Shown piece by piece: positions 33,152 through 43,420 of a stretch of 47,239 bases of DNA. The notes below the pieces were generated by a model. That model searched no databases. It saw only the letters and a program-made list of their open reading frames with translations, and was not told where the DNA came from. Numbering within the stretch: the first letter of the stretch is position 1; each line of letters begins with the position of its first letter. The translations under genes and the position numbers were made by a program. The stretch is taken from contig NZ_JAEAMR010000003.1 of the NCBI RefSeq assembly GCF_015999245.1, positions 1 through 47,239 of the forward strand, written 5' to 3'. Origin of the DNA: Streptomyces sp. AV19. Lineage in GTDB: Bacteria > Actinomycetota > Actinomycetes > Streptomycetales > Streptomycetaceae.

Positions 33152-35974
33152 GTGTCCGTCTTCGGCAAGATCATGCGTGCAGGAGAAGGCAAGATCCTGC
33201 GCAAGCTGCACCGCATCGCGGACCAGGTCAATTCCATCGAAGAGGACTTCCTCCACCTCTCCGACGCCGAGCTGCGCGCCCTGACCGAGGAGTACAAGCA
33301 GCGCTACGCCGACGGCGAGAGCCTCGACGACCTGCTCCCGGAGGCGTTCGCGACCGTCCGCGAGGCCGCCAAGCGCGTGCTCGGCCAGCGCCACTACGAC
33401 GTCCAGCTCATGGGCGGCGCCGCGCTGCACCTGGGATACGTGGCGGAGATGAAGACCGGTGAGGGAAAGACCCTCGTGGGCACCCTCCCCGCTTATCTGA
33501 ACGCGCTCTCCGGCGACGGCGTGCACCTCATCACGGTCAACGACTACCTCGCCGAACGCGACTCGGAAATGATGGGCCGGGTCCACAAGTTCCTCGGTCT
33601 GTCGGTCGGCTGCATTCTGGCCAACATGACTCCGGCCCAGCGCCGCGAGCAGTACGGCTGCGACATCACCTACGGCACCAACAACGAATTCGGCTTCGAC
33701 TACCTGCGCGACAACATGGCGTGGTCGAAGGACGAGCTGGTGCAGCGCGGCCACAACTTCGCGGTCGTCGACGAGGTCGACTCGATCCTCGTCGACGAGG
33801 CCCGTACGCCGCTGATCATCTCGGGCCCGGCGGACCAGGCCACCAAGTGGTACGGCGACTTCGCCAAGCTGGTCACGCGGCTCAAGCGGGGCGAGCCGGC
33901 CAACCCGCAGAAGGGCATCGAGGAGACCGGCGACTACGAGGTCGACGAGAAGAAGCGCACGGTCGGCATCCACGAGTCCGGCGTGGGCAAGGTCGAGGAC
34001 TGGCTGGGCATCGACAACCTCTACGAATCGGTCAACACCCCGCTCGTCGGTTACCTCAACAACGCCATCAAGGCGAAGGAACTGTTCAAGAAGGACAAGG
34101 ACTACGTCGTCATGGACGGCGAAGTCATGATCGTCGACGAGCACACCGGCCGTATCCTCGCCGGCCGCCGCTACAACGAGGGCATGCACCAGGCGATCGA
34201 GGCGAAGGAAGGGGTGGACATCAAGGACGAGAACCAGACCCTCGCCACGATCACCCTGCAGAACTTCTTCCGCCTCTACAACAAGCTTTCCGGAATGACC
34301 GGTACGGCCATGACCGAGGCCGCCGAGTTCCACCAGATCTACAAGCTCGGCGTGGTGCCGATCCCGACCAACCGTCCGATGCAGCGCATGGACCAGTCGG
34401 ACCTGATCTACCGCACCGAGGTCGCGAAGTTCGACGCCGTCGTCGAGGACATCGCCGAGAAGCACGAGAAGGGCCAGCCGATCCTGGTCGGCACCACCTC
34501 CGTCGAGAAGTCCGAGTACCTCTCGCAGCAGTTGGCCAAGCGCGGCATCCCGCACGAGGTGCTCAACGCCAAGCACCACGAGCGCGAGGCGCAGATCGTC
34601 GCCCAGGCCGGCCGCAAGGGCGCCGTCACCGTGGCCACCAACATGGCCGGCCGCGGTACGGACATCAAGCTCGGCGGCAACCCCGACGATCTCGCCGAGG
34701 CGGAGCTGCGCCAGCGCGGCCTCGACCCGGAGGAGCACATCGACGAGTGGGCGGCCGCGCTGCCCGCCGCCCTCGAGAAGGCCGAGGCCGCGGTCAAGGC
34801 CGAGTTCGAGGAGGTCAAGTCGCTCGGCGGGCTCTACGTGCTGGGCACCGAGCGGCACGAGTCGCGCCGCATCGACAACCAGCTGCGCGGCCGCTCCGGC
34901 CGTCAGGGCGACCCGGGCGAGTCCCGCTTCTACCTCTCGCTGGGCGACGACCTGATGCGGCTGTTCAAGGCGCAGATGGTCGAGCGCGTGATGGCCATGG
35001 CCAACGTCCCCGACGACGTGCCGATCGAGAACAAGATGGTCACCCGGGCCATCGCCTCCGCCCAGTCGCAGGTCGAGCAGCAGAACTTCGAGACCCGCAA
35101 GAACGTCCTGAAGTACGACGAGGTCCTCAACCGCCAGCGCGAGGTCATCTACGGCGAGCGCCGGCGCGTCCTGGAGGGCGAGGATCTGCACGAGCACGTC
35201 CAGCACTTCATGGACGACACCATCGACGCCTACATCCAGGCGGAGACCGTCGAGGGCTTCGCGGAGGAGTGGGACCTGGAGCGGCTGTGGGGCGCTTTCA
35301 AGCAGCTCTACCCGGTGCGGGTCACCATCGAGGAGCTGGAGGAGGCCGCGGGCGACCGCGCGGGCCTGACCGCCGAGTTCATCGCCGAGTCCGTCAAGGA
35401 CGACGTGCTCGAGCAGTACGCGGCGCGCGAGGAGCAGCTGGGCTCCGACATCATGCGCGAGCTGGAGCGCCGCGTGGTGCTGTCGGTGCTGGACCGCAAG
35501 TGGCGCGAGCACCTCTACGAGATGGACTACCTCCAGGAGGGCATCGGCCTGCGTGCCATGGCCCAGAAGGACCCGCTGGTCGAGTACCAGCGCGAGGGCT
35601 TCGACATGTTCACCGCGATGATGGAGGGCATCAAGGAGGAGTCCGTCGGCTACCTGTTCAACCTGGAGGTCCAGGTCGACCAGCAGCTGGAGGAGGTGCC
35701 GGTGCAGCCGGGCGCCGAGGCGCCGTCGCTGGAGAAGATCGAGGATGCCGTGCCCGCCGCGGCCCGTCCGGAGATCCGCGCCAAGGGCCTGGACGCCCCG
35801 CAGCGGCCGGACCGGCTGCACTTCTCCGCTCCCAAGGTGGACGGCGAGGGCGACATCGTCGAGGGCGACTTCGTCAGCGACGACAGCTCCTACCGCTCCC
35901 CGGCGGACGGCATGACCCGCGCGGAGCGCCGCAAGGCCCAGAAGAACGGTGGCGGCCGCCGCCGCAAGAAGTAG
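33152..35974 (+). CDS. secA: Preprotein translocase ATPase SecA
   Basis: The motor of Sec-dependent protein export, at the cytoplasmic face with SecYEG. 940 aa. Walker A is GEGKT at 103-107 ([13 protein letters not shown]), Walker B DEVDS near residue 209 ([18 protein letters not shown]), the second nucleotide domain has [14 protein letters not shown] near 500 and [19 protein letters not shown] near 580, and helical wing and scaffold regions follow. The C-terminus is basic ([17 protein letters not shown]) with no Cys/His zinc knuckle, as in actinobacterial SecA1. GTG at 33152 has AAGGAG upstream. It equals Rv3240c. Confidence 0.98.
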   Translation: MSVFGKIMRAGEGKILRKLHRIADQVNSIEEDFLHLSDAELRALTEEYKQRYADGESLDDLLPEAFATVREAAKRVLGQRHYDVQLMGGAALHLGYVAEMKTGEGKTLVGTLPAYLNALSGDGVHLITVNDYLAERDSEMMGRVHKFLGLSVGCILANMTPAQRREQYGCDITYGTNNEFGFDYLRDNMAWSKDELVQRGHNFAVVDEVDSILVDEARTPLIISGPADQATKWYGDFAKLVTRLKRGEPANPQKGIEETGDYEVDEKKRTVGIHESGVGKVEDWLGIDNLYESVNTPLVGYLNNAIKAKELFKKDKDYVVMDGEVMIVDEHTGRILAGRRYNEGMHQAIEAKEGVDIKDENQTLATITLQNFFRLYNKLSGMTGTAMTEAAEFHQIYKLGVVPIPTNRPMQRMDQSDLIYRTEVAKFDAVVEDIAEKHEKGQPILVGTTSVEKSEYLSQQLAKRGIPHEVLNAKHHEREAQIVAQAGRKGAVTVATNMAGRGTDIKLGGNPDDLAEAELRQRGLDPEEHIDEWAAALPAALEKAEAAVKAEFEEVKSLGGLYVLGTERHESRRIDNQLRGRSGRQGDPGESRFYLSLGDDLMRLFKAQMVERVMAMANVPDDVPIENKMVTRAIASAQSQVEQQNFETRKNVLKYDEVLNRQREVIYGERRRVLEGEDLHEHVQHFMDDTIDAYIQAETVEGFAEEWDLERLWGAFKQLYPVRVTIEELEEAAGDRAGLTAEFIAESVKDDVLEQYAAREEQLGSDIMRELERRVVLSVLDRKWREHLYEMDYLQEGIGLRAMAQKDPLVEYQREGFDMFTAMMEGIKEESVGYLFNLEVQVDQQLEEVPVQPGAEAPSLEKIEDAVPAAARPEIRAKGLDAPQRPDRLHFSAPKVDGEGDIVEGDFVSDDSSYRSPADGMTRAERRKAQKNGGGRRRKK

Positions 35975-35993
35975 CGAGCGACGTACGACACGA

Positions 35994-36039
35994 CCGCCGG
36001 GGGGGGGGGGCCCCCCGGGGGCCCCCCCCCCCCCGGCGG
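35994..36039. terminator. Extreme G/C-run hairpin between secA and the Rv3235-family gene
   Basis: CCGCC plus 12 G (35994-36010), a centre of 6 C and 5 G, then 13 C plus GGCGG (to 36039): a 17-bp perfect stem built almost wholly of homopolymers. It lies between convergent genes and could terminate both. Such runs are unusual even for Streptomyces and run lengths may be misread. Confidence 0.6.
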
Positions 36040-36045
36040 CGTCGT

Positions 36046-36489
36046 TCAGGCCGGGGTGAGGCCCAGTTCCACCGCCGAGCACCGCCAGCGCCGGTCCGTG
36101 CCCTGCTCCAGCCGGAAGGCCAGCGCCTGCAGCCGGTCCCCGGAGACGATCCGCGCGTACGCCTCGATCACCCCGGGCCGCGGCTGGAACTCGTCGCAGC
36201 GGTGGACGACAGGGGTCCTGCCGCCCGGGGCCGCCGGCCGCAGGGGCGCGCTGGGCGCCAGCTCGGCGAGCAGGTCGTAGGCGGCGGGCAGGGTGTACCC
36301 GATCATGCGGTGGACCGGGCGCTGCCCGCTGAGGGTGAGCAGCAGCTGTTCGGCGAACCAGTAGCGCGGGATGCGCGCCCGTACCTGCCGCGCGGCCGCC
36401 GTCCCGCCGCCCGGACGGCGGGAGTCGGCCCGCCGCGGTGGTGCGCTCCGGTGGGCCGCGTGCCGGCCCGGCCCAGTGGTCCTGTTCAA
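36046..36489 (-). CDS. Rv3235 family protein
   Basis: 147 aa from a TTG at 36489, which has AAGGGGG eight bases upstream; a GTG at 36573 without a ribosome site would add 28 residues. N-terminal 50 residues are Arg/Pro-rich and probably disordered. The conserved core RIPRYWFAEQLLLTLSGQRPVHRMIGYT and the C-terminal VIEAYARIVSGDRLQALAFRLEQ...RWRCSAVELG match the actinobacterial Rv3235/DUF6459 family, of unknown function. There is no signal peptide. Convergent with secA across the G/C hairpin. Confidence 0.78.
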   Translation of the reverse strand: MNRTTGPGRHAAHRSAPPRRADSRRPGGGTAAARQVRARIPRYWFAEQLLLTLSGQRPVHRMIGYTLPAAYDLLAELAPSAPLRPAAPGGRTPVVHRCDEFQPRPGVIEAYARIVSGDRLQALAFRLEQGTDRRWRCSAVELGLTPA

Positions 36490-36724
36490 TGTCGTCGCCC
36501 CCTTCGGTAGGGGATCTTCTACCGGGGTGCCGCCGGGCCCGACAAGGGCTCCGCGCGGTCCTGGGCGATTCACCTATCAGGGCGGTCGCCGCCGGATCTG
36601 TGCTGGTCGCGGCGGTGCGCCGGGTCGGGGTCGGCGAGGGCGCCGGGCGCTCCCGGCACTTCGAAGGGGGACTCGCCCCCGTATGCTGGCAGCACAACCA
36701 CAGGTACTCCGGAAAGCGGCGGTC

Positions 36725-37228
36725 ATGCGCGTCTACGTCCCCCTGACCCTCCCCGGTCTCGCCGAGGCGCACAAGGCGGGCGAGCTCGGCCCCGCCCCCG
36801 TCGACGCCTACGCCGTCACCCCCGCACTGCGCGAGTGGTACACCTCCGACGACATGGAGGAGCTGGAGTACGCCGCGCTCGGCCGGGCCGCGCTGGGCTC
36901 GCTGCGCCGCCTCGCCGCCGACCCCGCGGCGGCGCGCCGCCGGGTGGTCGTGGCGGTCGACGTGCCGGACGCCGATGCGGCCGTGGACCCCGATCGGGGT
37001 CTGGACCGGGACGCGGTCGGCGAGGTGCGGCTGGCCCGGCCGGTGCCGCTGTCGAAGGCGGCCGCCGTGCACGTGGACGCCGACGACGCCGAGGCGGACG
37101 TCAGCGCCGCCGCGGCGGCGCTGGGCGCGGCCGACCTGGGCGACGACGACGCCCGGTTCACGGTGGACGGGGCCGAGGACCACGAGCTGATGTGGTTCGG
37201 GGTGCAGGAGATCCCCAACCTGATCTGA
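36725..37228 (+). CDS. DUF6912 family protein
   Basis: 167 aa, function unknown. Starts MRVYVPLTLPGLAEAHKAGELG, with the characteristic AYAVTPALREWYTSDDMEELEYAAL and an acidic C-terminus ending ELMWFGVQEIPNLI. No membrane helix or signal peptide. The ATG at 36725 is close to the promoter-like TATGCT (36682-36687). The last codons lie inside a short imperfect tandem repeat that continues past the stop (37210-37281). Divergent from the Rv3235-family gene. Confidence 0.75.
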   Translation: MRVYVPLTLPGLAEAHKAGELGPAPVDAYAVTPALREWYTSDDMEELEYAALGRAALGSLRRLAADPAAARRRVVVAVDVPDADAAVDPDRGLDRDAVGEVRLARPVPLSKAAAVHVDADDAEADVSAAAAALGAADLGDDDARFTVDGAEDHELMWFGVQEIPNLI

Positions 37229-37281
37229 TCCCCAACCTGACTGATCTGATCCTCAACCCGATCCGGTCCCCGATCTGATCC
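37210..37281 (+). repeat. Imperfect tandem repeat GATCCCCAACCTGATCT
   Basis: Four degenerating units: 37210-37226, 37227-37247 (with an inserted ACTG), 37248-37264 and about 37265-37281. The first unit encodes the last residues (IPNLI) and stop of the DUF6912 protein. Looks like slippage-type expansion just after the gene. Confidence 0.6.
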
Positions 37282-37305
37282 GGGGCGGGAGCACCGGCCG
37301 GGGCG

Positions 37306-37328
37306 TTGTCAGTGGCCCCCGGTACCGT
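37306..37328 (+). promoter_or_regulatory. RecA-NDp/PafBC-type DNA-damage promoter of the HAD gene
   Basis: TTGTCAGTG (37306-37314), GCCCCCGG, TACCGT (37323-37328), a full match to TTGTCRGTG-N8-TANNNT. The -10 ends six bases before the ATG at 37335, so the mRNA should be leaderless, the same arrangement as at the YcaQ gene. Confidence 0.8.
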
Positions 37329-37334
37329 CATGGC

Positions 37335-37997
37335 ATGACTCAGCACGGCGCCCACATCGTCTGGGACTGGAACGGCACGCTGCTCCACGACGTCGATGCC
37401 GTCCTCGCGGCCACGAACGGCTCGTTCGCGGAGGTCGGCCTGCCGCCGATCACCCTCGAGCGCTACCGGGACCTGTACTGCGTGCCCGTCCCGAGATTCT
37501 ACGAACGCCTGATGGGCCGCCTGCCCTCCGAGGAGGAGTGGCTGGCCATGGACGAGGCGTTCCAACGGCACTACGCGGCCCACGCGGTGGACGCCGGGCT
37601 GGCCGAGGGGGCCCGGCAGCTGCTGGAGGAGCGACTGGCCGCCGGGCGGACCCAGTCGCTGTGCTCCCTGGCGCCGCACGACCAGCTGATACCGCTGGTC
37701 AGGACCTACGGCATAGACCGGCACTTCGTCCGGGTGGACGGCCGCACCGGCCGGAGCGACCAGGGCAAGGCCCGCCAGATGGTCCAGCACCTGGCGGCCC
37801 TGGAGGGCATATCCCCGGAGCGGATCGTGGTCGTGGGGGACGCGCTCGACGACGCCTCGGCCGCCGCCCACGCCGGAGCGAAGGCGGTGCTCTACAGCGG
37901 CGGGTCGCACAGCCGGGCCAGCCTCGTCTCGGCGGGCGTGCCGGTGGCCGACACCCTGGAGGAAGCGGTCGAGGCGGCCGAGCGGCTGGTGGGGTGA
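37335..37997 (+). CDS. HAD-superfamily phosphatase
   Basis: 220 aa, phosphoglycolate phosphatase-like. Motif I is DWNGTLL with nucleophile D11 and Asn at position 13, where many HADs have Asp. Motif II is TQSLCSLAPHD (Ser/Thr), motif III K about 139 in RSDQGKARQMVQHL, motif IV VVVGDALDDASAAAHAG. The cap domain lies between about residues 18 and 80. The substrate is unknown. There is no Shine-Dalgarno, in line with a leaderless transcript from the adjoining damage-type promoter. A role in clearing damage products or sanitising phosphorylated compounds is possible. Confidence 0.88.
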   Translation: MTQHGAHIVWDWNGTLLHDVDAVLAATNGSFAEVGLPPITLERYRDLYCVPVPRFYERLMGRLPSEEEWLAMDEAFQRHYAAHAVDAGLAEGARQLLEERLAAGRTQSLCSLAPHDQLIPLVRTYGIDRHFVRVDGRTGRSDQGKARQMVQHLAALEGISPERIVVVGDALDDASAAAHAGAKAVLYSGGSHSRASLVSAGVPVADTLEEAVEAAERLVG

Positions 37998-38375
37998 GGG
38001 AGCGGGGAGGGGCGGACGGAGCCGGGCACTGTCCGGACCGTCAAAGTCGCGCGCCGGGTTTTGCCACTATCGCCTCATGACGGGCTCCCCCGGAAGGGCG
38101 ATAGCCTTACCGGGTGATCAGCGCGATATCCGCCAGGGGCGACGACGCCGCTGTGCCGCGCCCGGAGCGTCATGACGCCCGGGTCTGCGCTGGTATCCGG
38201 GACCGGTCCCGTCCGGCATTGGCAACGTTCTCGACGTTTCTGCCACAGTTGCCGCAGAACGGCCCGGTCACCCCTCATCCCGGCATACCGTCGAAGACGA
38301 CCGGAGATTCCGCGTCGCGGCGTGATGCCTTCACCACCGATGTCACGCAACGGCGCGCGACAGGAGCCAGAGGAC
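37998..38375. other. Leader/promoter region of the NAD-glutamate dehydrogenase
   Basis: 378 bp between same-strand genes. The segment 38040-38110 has lower GC (TTTTGCCACTATCGCC and GGGCGATAGCC, partly complementary) and may hold the promoter. No protein gene with Streptomyces codon use is visible, and I cannot identify a riboswitch or a clear GlnR box. Confidence 0.4.
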
Positions 38376-41300
38376 ATGCAGACCAAGCTGGACGAAGCCA
38401 AGGCCGAGTTGCTCGCGCGGGCGGCCCGCGTCGCCGAAAACGGTCCGGCCGGGGGGCCACCTCCGACCGGTGCGGAGGGTGAGAGCGGGCTCGCCGGGGA
38501 TGCCCTGGCCGCCTACCTCCAGCGCTACTACCTGCACACCGCCCCCGAGGACTTGACGGGCCGCGACCCCATCGACGTCTTCGGTGCCGCGCTGTCGCAC
38601 TACCGTCTCGCCGAGAACCGGCCGCAGGGCACCGCGAACGTGCGGGTGCACACCCCCACGGTCGAGGAGAACGGCTGGACGTGCAGCCACTCCGTCGTCG
38701 AGGTCGTCACCGACGACATGCCGTTCCTGGTGGACTCCGTCACCAACGAGCTCTCCCGGCAGAACCGCGGCATCCACGTCGTCATCCACCCGCAGATGGT
38801 CGTCCGCCGCGACGTGACCGGCCGCCTGCTGGAGGTCCTCGGCTCCAGCTGCGACGCGCACGGCACCGGCAAGAACGCCACCCTGCCGCACGACGCCCTC
38901 GTCGAGTCCTGGATCCACGTCGAGATCGACCGCGAGACCGACCGCGGCGACCTCAAGCAGATCACCGCCGATCTGCTGCGCGTCCTGTCCGACGTCCGCG
39001 AGGCCGTCGAGGACTGGGAGAAGATGCGCGACGCCGCGCTCCGCCTGGCCGACGGCCTGCCGGACGAGCCGGCCCCCGCCGACCTCCCGGGCACCGAGGT
39101 GGACGAGGCCCGCGAGCTGCTGCGCTGGCTCGCCGCCGACCACTTCACCTTCCTGGGCTACCGCGAGTACGAGCTGACCAAGGTCCCCGTCGCCGACGGC
39201 GGCGAGGAGGACGCGCTCACCGCCGTCCCCGGCACGGGCCTGGGCATCCTGCGCTCCGACCCGGCCCACACCACCCACGGCCACCACGAGGGCAACCACG
39301 CCCCGCTGGCCCGCCCGGCATCCGCCTCCTTCAGCCGGCTGCCCGCCGACGCCCGCGCCAAGGCCCGTGAGCACAAGCAGCTCGTGCTCACCAAGGCCAA
39401 CAGCCGTGCCACCGTGCACCGCCCGTCCTACCTGGACTACGTGGGCGTCAAGAAGTTCGACGCCGACGGCAACGTGACCGGCGAGCGCCGCTTCCTGGGC
39501 CTGTTCTCCTCGGCCGCGTACACCGAGTCGGTGCGCCGCGTCCCGGTCATCCGCCGCAAGGTCGCCCAGGTCCTGGCCGACGCCGGCTTCTCGCCCGACA
39601 GCCACGACGGGCGCGACCTGCTCCAGATCCTGGAGACCTACCCGCGCGACGAGCTCTTCCAGACCCAGGCCGACCAGCTGCGGGCCATCGCGACCAGCGT
39701 GCTCTACCTCCAGGAGCGCCGCCGCCTGCGGCTGTACCTGCGCCGCGACGAATACGGCCGCTACTACTCGGCCCTGGTCTACCTGCCGCGCGACCGTTAC
39801 ACCACCGGCGTCCGGCTGCGGCTGATCGACATCCTCAAGGAGGAGCTGAACGGCGCCGGCGTCGACTTCACCGCCTGGAACACCGAATCGGTCCTCTCCC
39901 GGCTGCACTTCGTCGTGCGCGTCGAGCCGGGCTCCACGCTGCCCGACCTCACCGAGGCCGACGAGGAGCGCATCGAGGCCCGGCTGGTGGAGGCCGCCCG
40001 TTCCTGGGCCGACGGCTTCGCCGAGACGCTCACCGCCGAGGTGGGCGAGGAGCGCGCCGCCGAGCTGCTGCGCCGCTACGCGCACGCCTTCCCCGAGGGC
40101 TACAAGGCCGACCACAGTCCCCGCGCCGCCGTCAACGACCTCGGCCACCTGGAGCAGCTGACCACGGGCGGCGGCGACCGCGACTTCGAGTTCAGCCTCT
40201 ACGAGCCGGTCGGCGCGGGCCCCGGCGAGCGCCGCTTCAAGATCTACCGCACGGGCCGCCCCGTCTCGCTCTCCGCCGTCCTGCCGGTGCTCAACCGCCT
40301 GGGCGTCGAGGTCATCGACGAGCGCCCGTACGAGCTGCGCTGCTCGGACCGGACCACGGCCTGGGTCTACGACTTCGGCCTGCGGATGCCCGAGCACGTC
40401 GAGGGTGACGACGCGCGCGGCCGCTTCCAGGAGGCGTTCGCCGCCGTCTGGACCGGTGCCGCGGAGAACGACAACTTCAACAAGCTCGTGCTGCGCGCCG
40501 GTCTCGACTGGCGGCAGGCCATGGTGCTGCGGGCCTACGCCAAGTACCTGCGGCAGGCGGGGGTGACCTTCAGCCAGTCGTACATGGAGGACACCCTCAG
40601 CAACAACGTCCACACCACCCGCCTCCTGGTCAACCTGTTCGAGGCCCGGATGTCCCCGGCGCTCCAGCGCGCGGGCAACGAGCTGATCGACGGGCTGCTG
40701 GAGGAGCTGGAGGGCGCGCTCGACCAGGTGGCGAGCCTGGACGAGGACCGCATCCTGCGGGCCTTCCTCACCGTCATCAAGGCCACGCTGCGCACCAATC
40801 ACTTCCAGCGCGTCAGCGCTGGAAGCGAAGGAGGGAGCCAGCGGGACGGGGCCGGCCGGCCGCACGACTACCTGTCGATCAAGCTGGACCCGCAGGCCAT
40901 CCCGGACCTGCCGGCGCCCCGCCCGGCCTTCGAGATCTGGGTCTACTCCCCGCGCGTCGAGGGCGTCCACCTGCGCTTCGGCAAGGTCGCCCGCGGCGGT
41001 CTGCGCTGGTCCGACCGGCGCGAGGACTTCCGCACCGAGATCCTGGGCCTGGTCAAGGCGCAGATGGTGAAGAACACCGTCATCGTGCCCGTCGGCGCCA
41101 AGGGCGGCTTCGTCGGCAAGCGGCTGCCGGACCCGTCGGTGGACCGCGACGCCTGGCTGGCCGAGGGCATCGCCTCGTACAAGACCTTCATCTCCGGTCT
41201 GCTCGACATCACCGACAACATGGTCGGCGGCGAGGTCGTCCCGCCCAAGGACGTCGTGCGCCACGACGAGGACGACACCTACCTCGTCGTCGCCGCCGAC

Positions 41301-43403
41301 AAGGGCACCGCGACGTTCTCCGACATCGCCAACGAGGTCGCCGAGTCCTACGGCTTCTGGCTGGGCGACGCGTTCGCCTCCGGCGGCTCGGCCGGCTACG
41401 ACCACAAGGGCATGGGCATCACCGCCCGCGGCGCCTGGGAGTCGGTCAAGCGCCACTTCCGCGAGCTGGGCCACGACACCCAGACCGAGGACTTCAGCGT
41501 CGTCGGCGTCGGCGACATGTCCGGCGACGTCTTCGGCAACGGCATGCTGCTCTCCGAGCACATCCGTCTGGTGGCCGCCTTCGACCACCGGCACATCTTC
41601 CTCGACCCGAACCCGGACGCCGCCACCTCCTACGCCGAGCGCCGGCGCCTGTTCGAGCTGCCCCGCTCGTCGTGGGCCGACTACGACAAGGCGCTGCTGT
41701 CCAAGGGCGGCGGCATCCACCCGCGCACGGCCAAGTCGATCCCGGTCAACGCGCACGTCCGCGAGGCCCTCGGCATCGAGGCGGGCGTCACCAAGATGAC
41801 CCCGGCCGAGCTGATGAAGGCCATCCTGCGCGCCCCGGTGGACCTGCTGTGGAACGGCGGCATCGGCACGTACGTCAAGTCCTCCGCCGAATCCCACGCG
41901 GACGTCGGCGACAAGGCCAACGACGCCATCCGCGTGGACGGCCAGGACCTGCGTGTCAAGGTCGTCGGCGAGGGCGGCAACCTGGGCCTGACCCAGCTCG
42001 GCCGCATCGAGTTCGCCCTGGCGGGCGGCAGGATCAACACCGACGCCATCGACAACAGCGCCGGCGTGGACACCTCCGACCACGAGGTGAACATCAAGAT
42101 CCTGCTCAACGCCCTGGTGACCGACGGCGACATGACGGTCAAGCAGCGCAACAAGCTGCTCGCCCAGATGACCGACGAGGTCGGCGAGCTGGTGCTGCGC
42201 AACAACTACGCGCAGAACGTCGCCCTGGCCAACGCCGTGGCGCAGGCCCCCAGCCTGCTCCACGCCCACCACCGGATCATGCGCCGCCTCAGCCGCGAGG
42301 GCCACCTGGACCGCGCGCTGGAGTTCCTGCCCACCGACCGGCAGATCCGCGAGCGGCTCTCCGCCGGGCGCGGGCTGTCCCAGCCCGAGCTGGCGGTCCT
42401 CCTCGCCTACATCAAGATCACCGCGGCCGAGGAACTGGTCACCACCGGCCTGCCGGACGACCCGTATCTGCAGCGCCTGCTCTACGCCTACTTCCCGACC
42501 GCGCTGCGGCAGTCGTTCGGCGAGCAGATCGACCACCACGCGCTGCGCCGCGAGATCGTGACGACCGTCCTCGTCAACGACACGGTCAACTCCGGTGGTT
42601 CGACCTTCCTGCACCGCCTGCGGGAGGAGACCGGGGCCTCGCTGGAGGAGATCGTCCGGGCGCACACCGCCGCCCGCGAGATCTTCGGCCTGAACGCCGT
42701 GTGGGACGCCGTCGAGGCACTGGACAACACGGTCGCCGCCGACGTCCAGACGCAGGTGCGGCTGCACTCTCGGCGCCTGGTCGAGCGCGGCACCCGCTGG
42801 CTGCTCAACAACCGCCCGCAGCCGCTCGCGCTCGCCGAGACCATCGAGTTCTTCCGCGACGGCGTGGCCACGGTCTGGGCCGAGCTGCCCAAGCTGCTGC
42901 GCGGCGACGACCTCGAGTGGTGGAAGTCCATCCACGACGAGCTCGCCGCCGCCGGGGTGCCGGACGAGCTGGCGATCAGGGTGGCCGGCTTCTCCTCGGT
43001 CTTCCCGGCGCTGGACATCGTCGCCATCGCGGAGCGCACGGGCAAGGAGCCCCTGTTCGTCGCGGAGGTCTACTACGACCTCGGTGACCGGCTGCACATC
43101 AGCCAGCTGATGGACCGCATCATCGAGCTGCCGCGCTCCGACCGCTGGCAGTCGATGGCCCGCGCCTCCATCCGCGAGGACCTGTACGCCTGCCACGCCG
43201 CGCTGACCGCCGACATCCTCTCGGTGGGCAACGGCTCCTCGACGCCGGAGCAGCGCTTCACGGCGTGGGAGGAGCGGAACGCGCCGATCCTGACCCGGGC
43301 GCGCACCACGCTCGACGAGATCCGCGGCTCGGACTCGTTCGACCTGGCCAACCTGTCGGTGGCCATGCGGACGATGCGGACGCTGCTGCGCACGCACACC
43401 TGA
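38376..43403 (+). CDS. gdhB: NAD-specific glutamate dehydrogenase, 180-kDa class
   Basis: 1675-aa catabolic enzyme oxidising glutamate to 2-oxoglutarate and ammonia with NAD. This large class was described from Streptomyces clavuligerus. N-terminal ACT-like regulatory regions (about 90-420) include DDMPFLVDSVTNELSRQNRGIH in pieces and HFTFLGYREYEL. The catalytic core (about 830-1250) has KVARGGLRWSDRREDFRTEI, VIVPVGAKGGFVGK, GGYDHKGMGITARGAW-like sequence and VVGVGDMSGDVFGNGMLL, with the NAD-binding part around GNGGIGTYVKSS. The C-terminal region is helical. The ATG at 38376 has AGAGGA close upstream. It is followed by a strong terminator. Confidence 0.96.
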   Translation: MQTKLDEAKAELLARAARVAENGPAGGPPPTGAEGESGLAGDALAAYLQRYYLHTAPEDLTGRDPIDVFGAALSHYRLAENRPQGTANVRVHTPTVEENGWTCSHSVVEVVTDDMPFLVDSVTNELSRQNRGIHVVIHPQMVVRRDVTGRLLEVLGSSCDAHGTGKNATLPHDALVESWIHVEIDRETDRGDLKQITADLLRVLSDVREAVEDWEKMRDAALRLADGLPDEPAPADLPGTEVDEARELLRWLAADHFTFLGYREYELTKVPVADGGEEDALTAVPGTGLGILRSDPAHTTHGHHEGNHAPLARPASASFSRLPADARAKAREHKQLVLTKANSRATVHRPSYLDYVGVKKFDADGNVTGERRFLGLFSSAAYTESVRRVPVIRRKVAQVLADAGFSPDSHDGRDLLQILETYPRDELFQTQADQLRAIATSVLYLQERRRLRLYLRRDEYGRYYSALVYLPRDRYTTGVRLRLIDILKEELNGAGVDFTAWNTESVLSRLHFVVRVEPGSTLPDLTEADEERIEARLVEAARSWADGFAETLTAEVGEERAAELLRRYAHAFPEGYKADHSPRAAVNDLGHLEQLTTGGGDRDFEFSLYEPVGAGPGERRFKIYRTGRPVSLSAVLPVLNRLGVEVIDERPYELRCSDRTTAWVYDFGLRMPEHVEGDDARGRFQEAFAAVWTGAAENDNFNKLVLRAGLDWRQAMVLRAYAKYLRQAGVTFSQSYMEDTLSNNVHTTRLLVNLFEARMSPALQRAGNELIDGLLEELEGALDQVASLDEDRILRAFLTVIKATLRTNHFQRVSAGSEGGSQRDGAGRPHDYLSIKLDPQAIPDLPAPRPAFEIWVYSPRVEGVHLRFGKVARGGLRWSDRREDFRTEILGLVKAQMVKNTVIVPVGAKGGFVGKRLPDPSVDRDAWLAEGIASYKTFISGLLDITDNMVGGEVVPPKDVVRHDEDDTYLVVAADKGTATFSDIANEVAESYGFWLGDAFASGGSAGYDHKGMGITARGAWESVKRHFRELGHDTQTEDFSVVGVGDMSGDVFGNGMLLSEHIRLVAAFDHRHIFLDPNPDAATSYAERRRLFELPRSSWADYDKALLSKGGGIHPRTAKSIPVNAHVREALGIEAGVTKMTPAELMKAILRAPVDLLWNGGIGTYVKSSAESHADVGDKANDAIRVDGQDLRVKVVGEGGNLGLTQLGRIEFALAGGRINTDAIDNSAGVDTSDHEVNIKILLNALVTDGDMTVKQRNKLLAQMTDEVGELVLRNNYAQNVALANAVAQAPSLLHAHHRIMRRLSREGHLDRALEFLPTDRQIRERLSAGRGLSQPELAVLLAYIKITAAEELVTTGLPDDPYLQRLLYAYFPTALRQSFGEQIDHHALRREIVTTVLVNDTVNSGGSTFLHRLREETGASLEEIVRAHTAAREIFGLNAVWDAVEALDNTVAADVQTQVRLHSRRLVERGTRWLLNNRPQPLALAETIEFFRDGVATVWAELPKLLRGDDLEWWKSIHDELAAAGVPDELAIRVAGFSSVFPALDIVAIAERTGKEPLFVAEVYYDLGDRLHISQLMDRIIELPRSDRWQSMARASIREDLYACHAALTADILSVGNGSSTPEQRFTAWEERNAPILTRARTTLDEIRGSDSFDLANLSVAMRTMRTLLRTHT

Positions 43404-43420
43404 TCCCGTCGCGAACGGAC

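Noticed and set aside
38078..38176. Small 32-codon ORF (MTGSPGRAIALPGD...) upstream of gdhB
   Set aside because: No ribosome-binding site and no recognisable leader feature.
38343..43397. A 1684-codon open frame antisense to gdhB
   Set aside because: It is the complement of a well-conserved enzyme; its residue composition (Val/Asp/Gly-rich, no motifs) is what a high-GC antisense frame gives.
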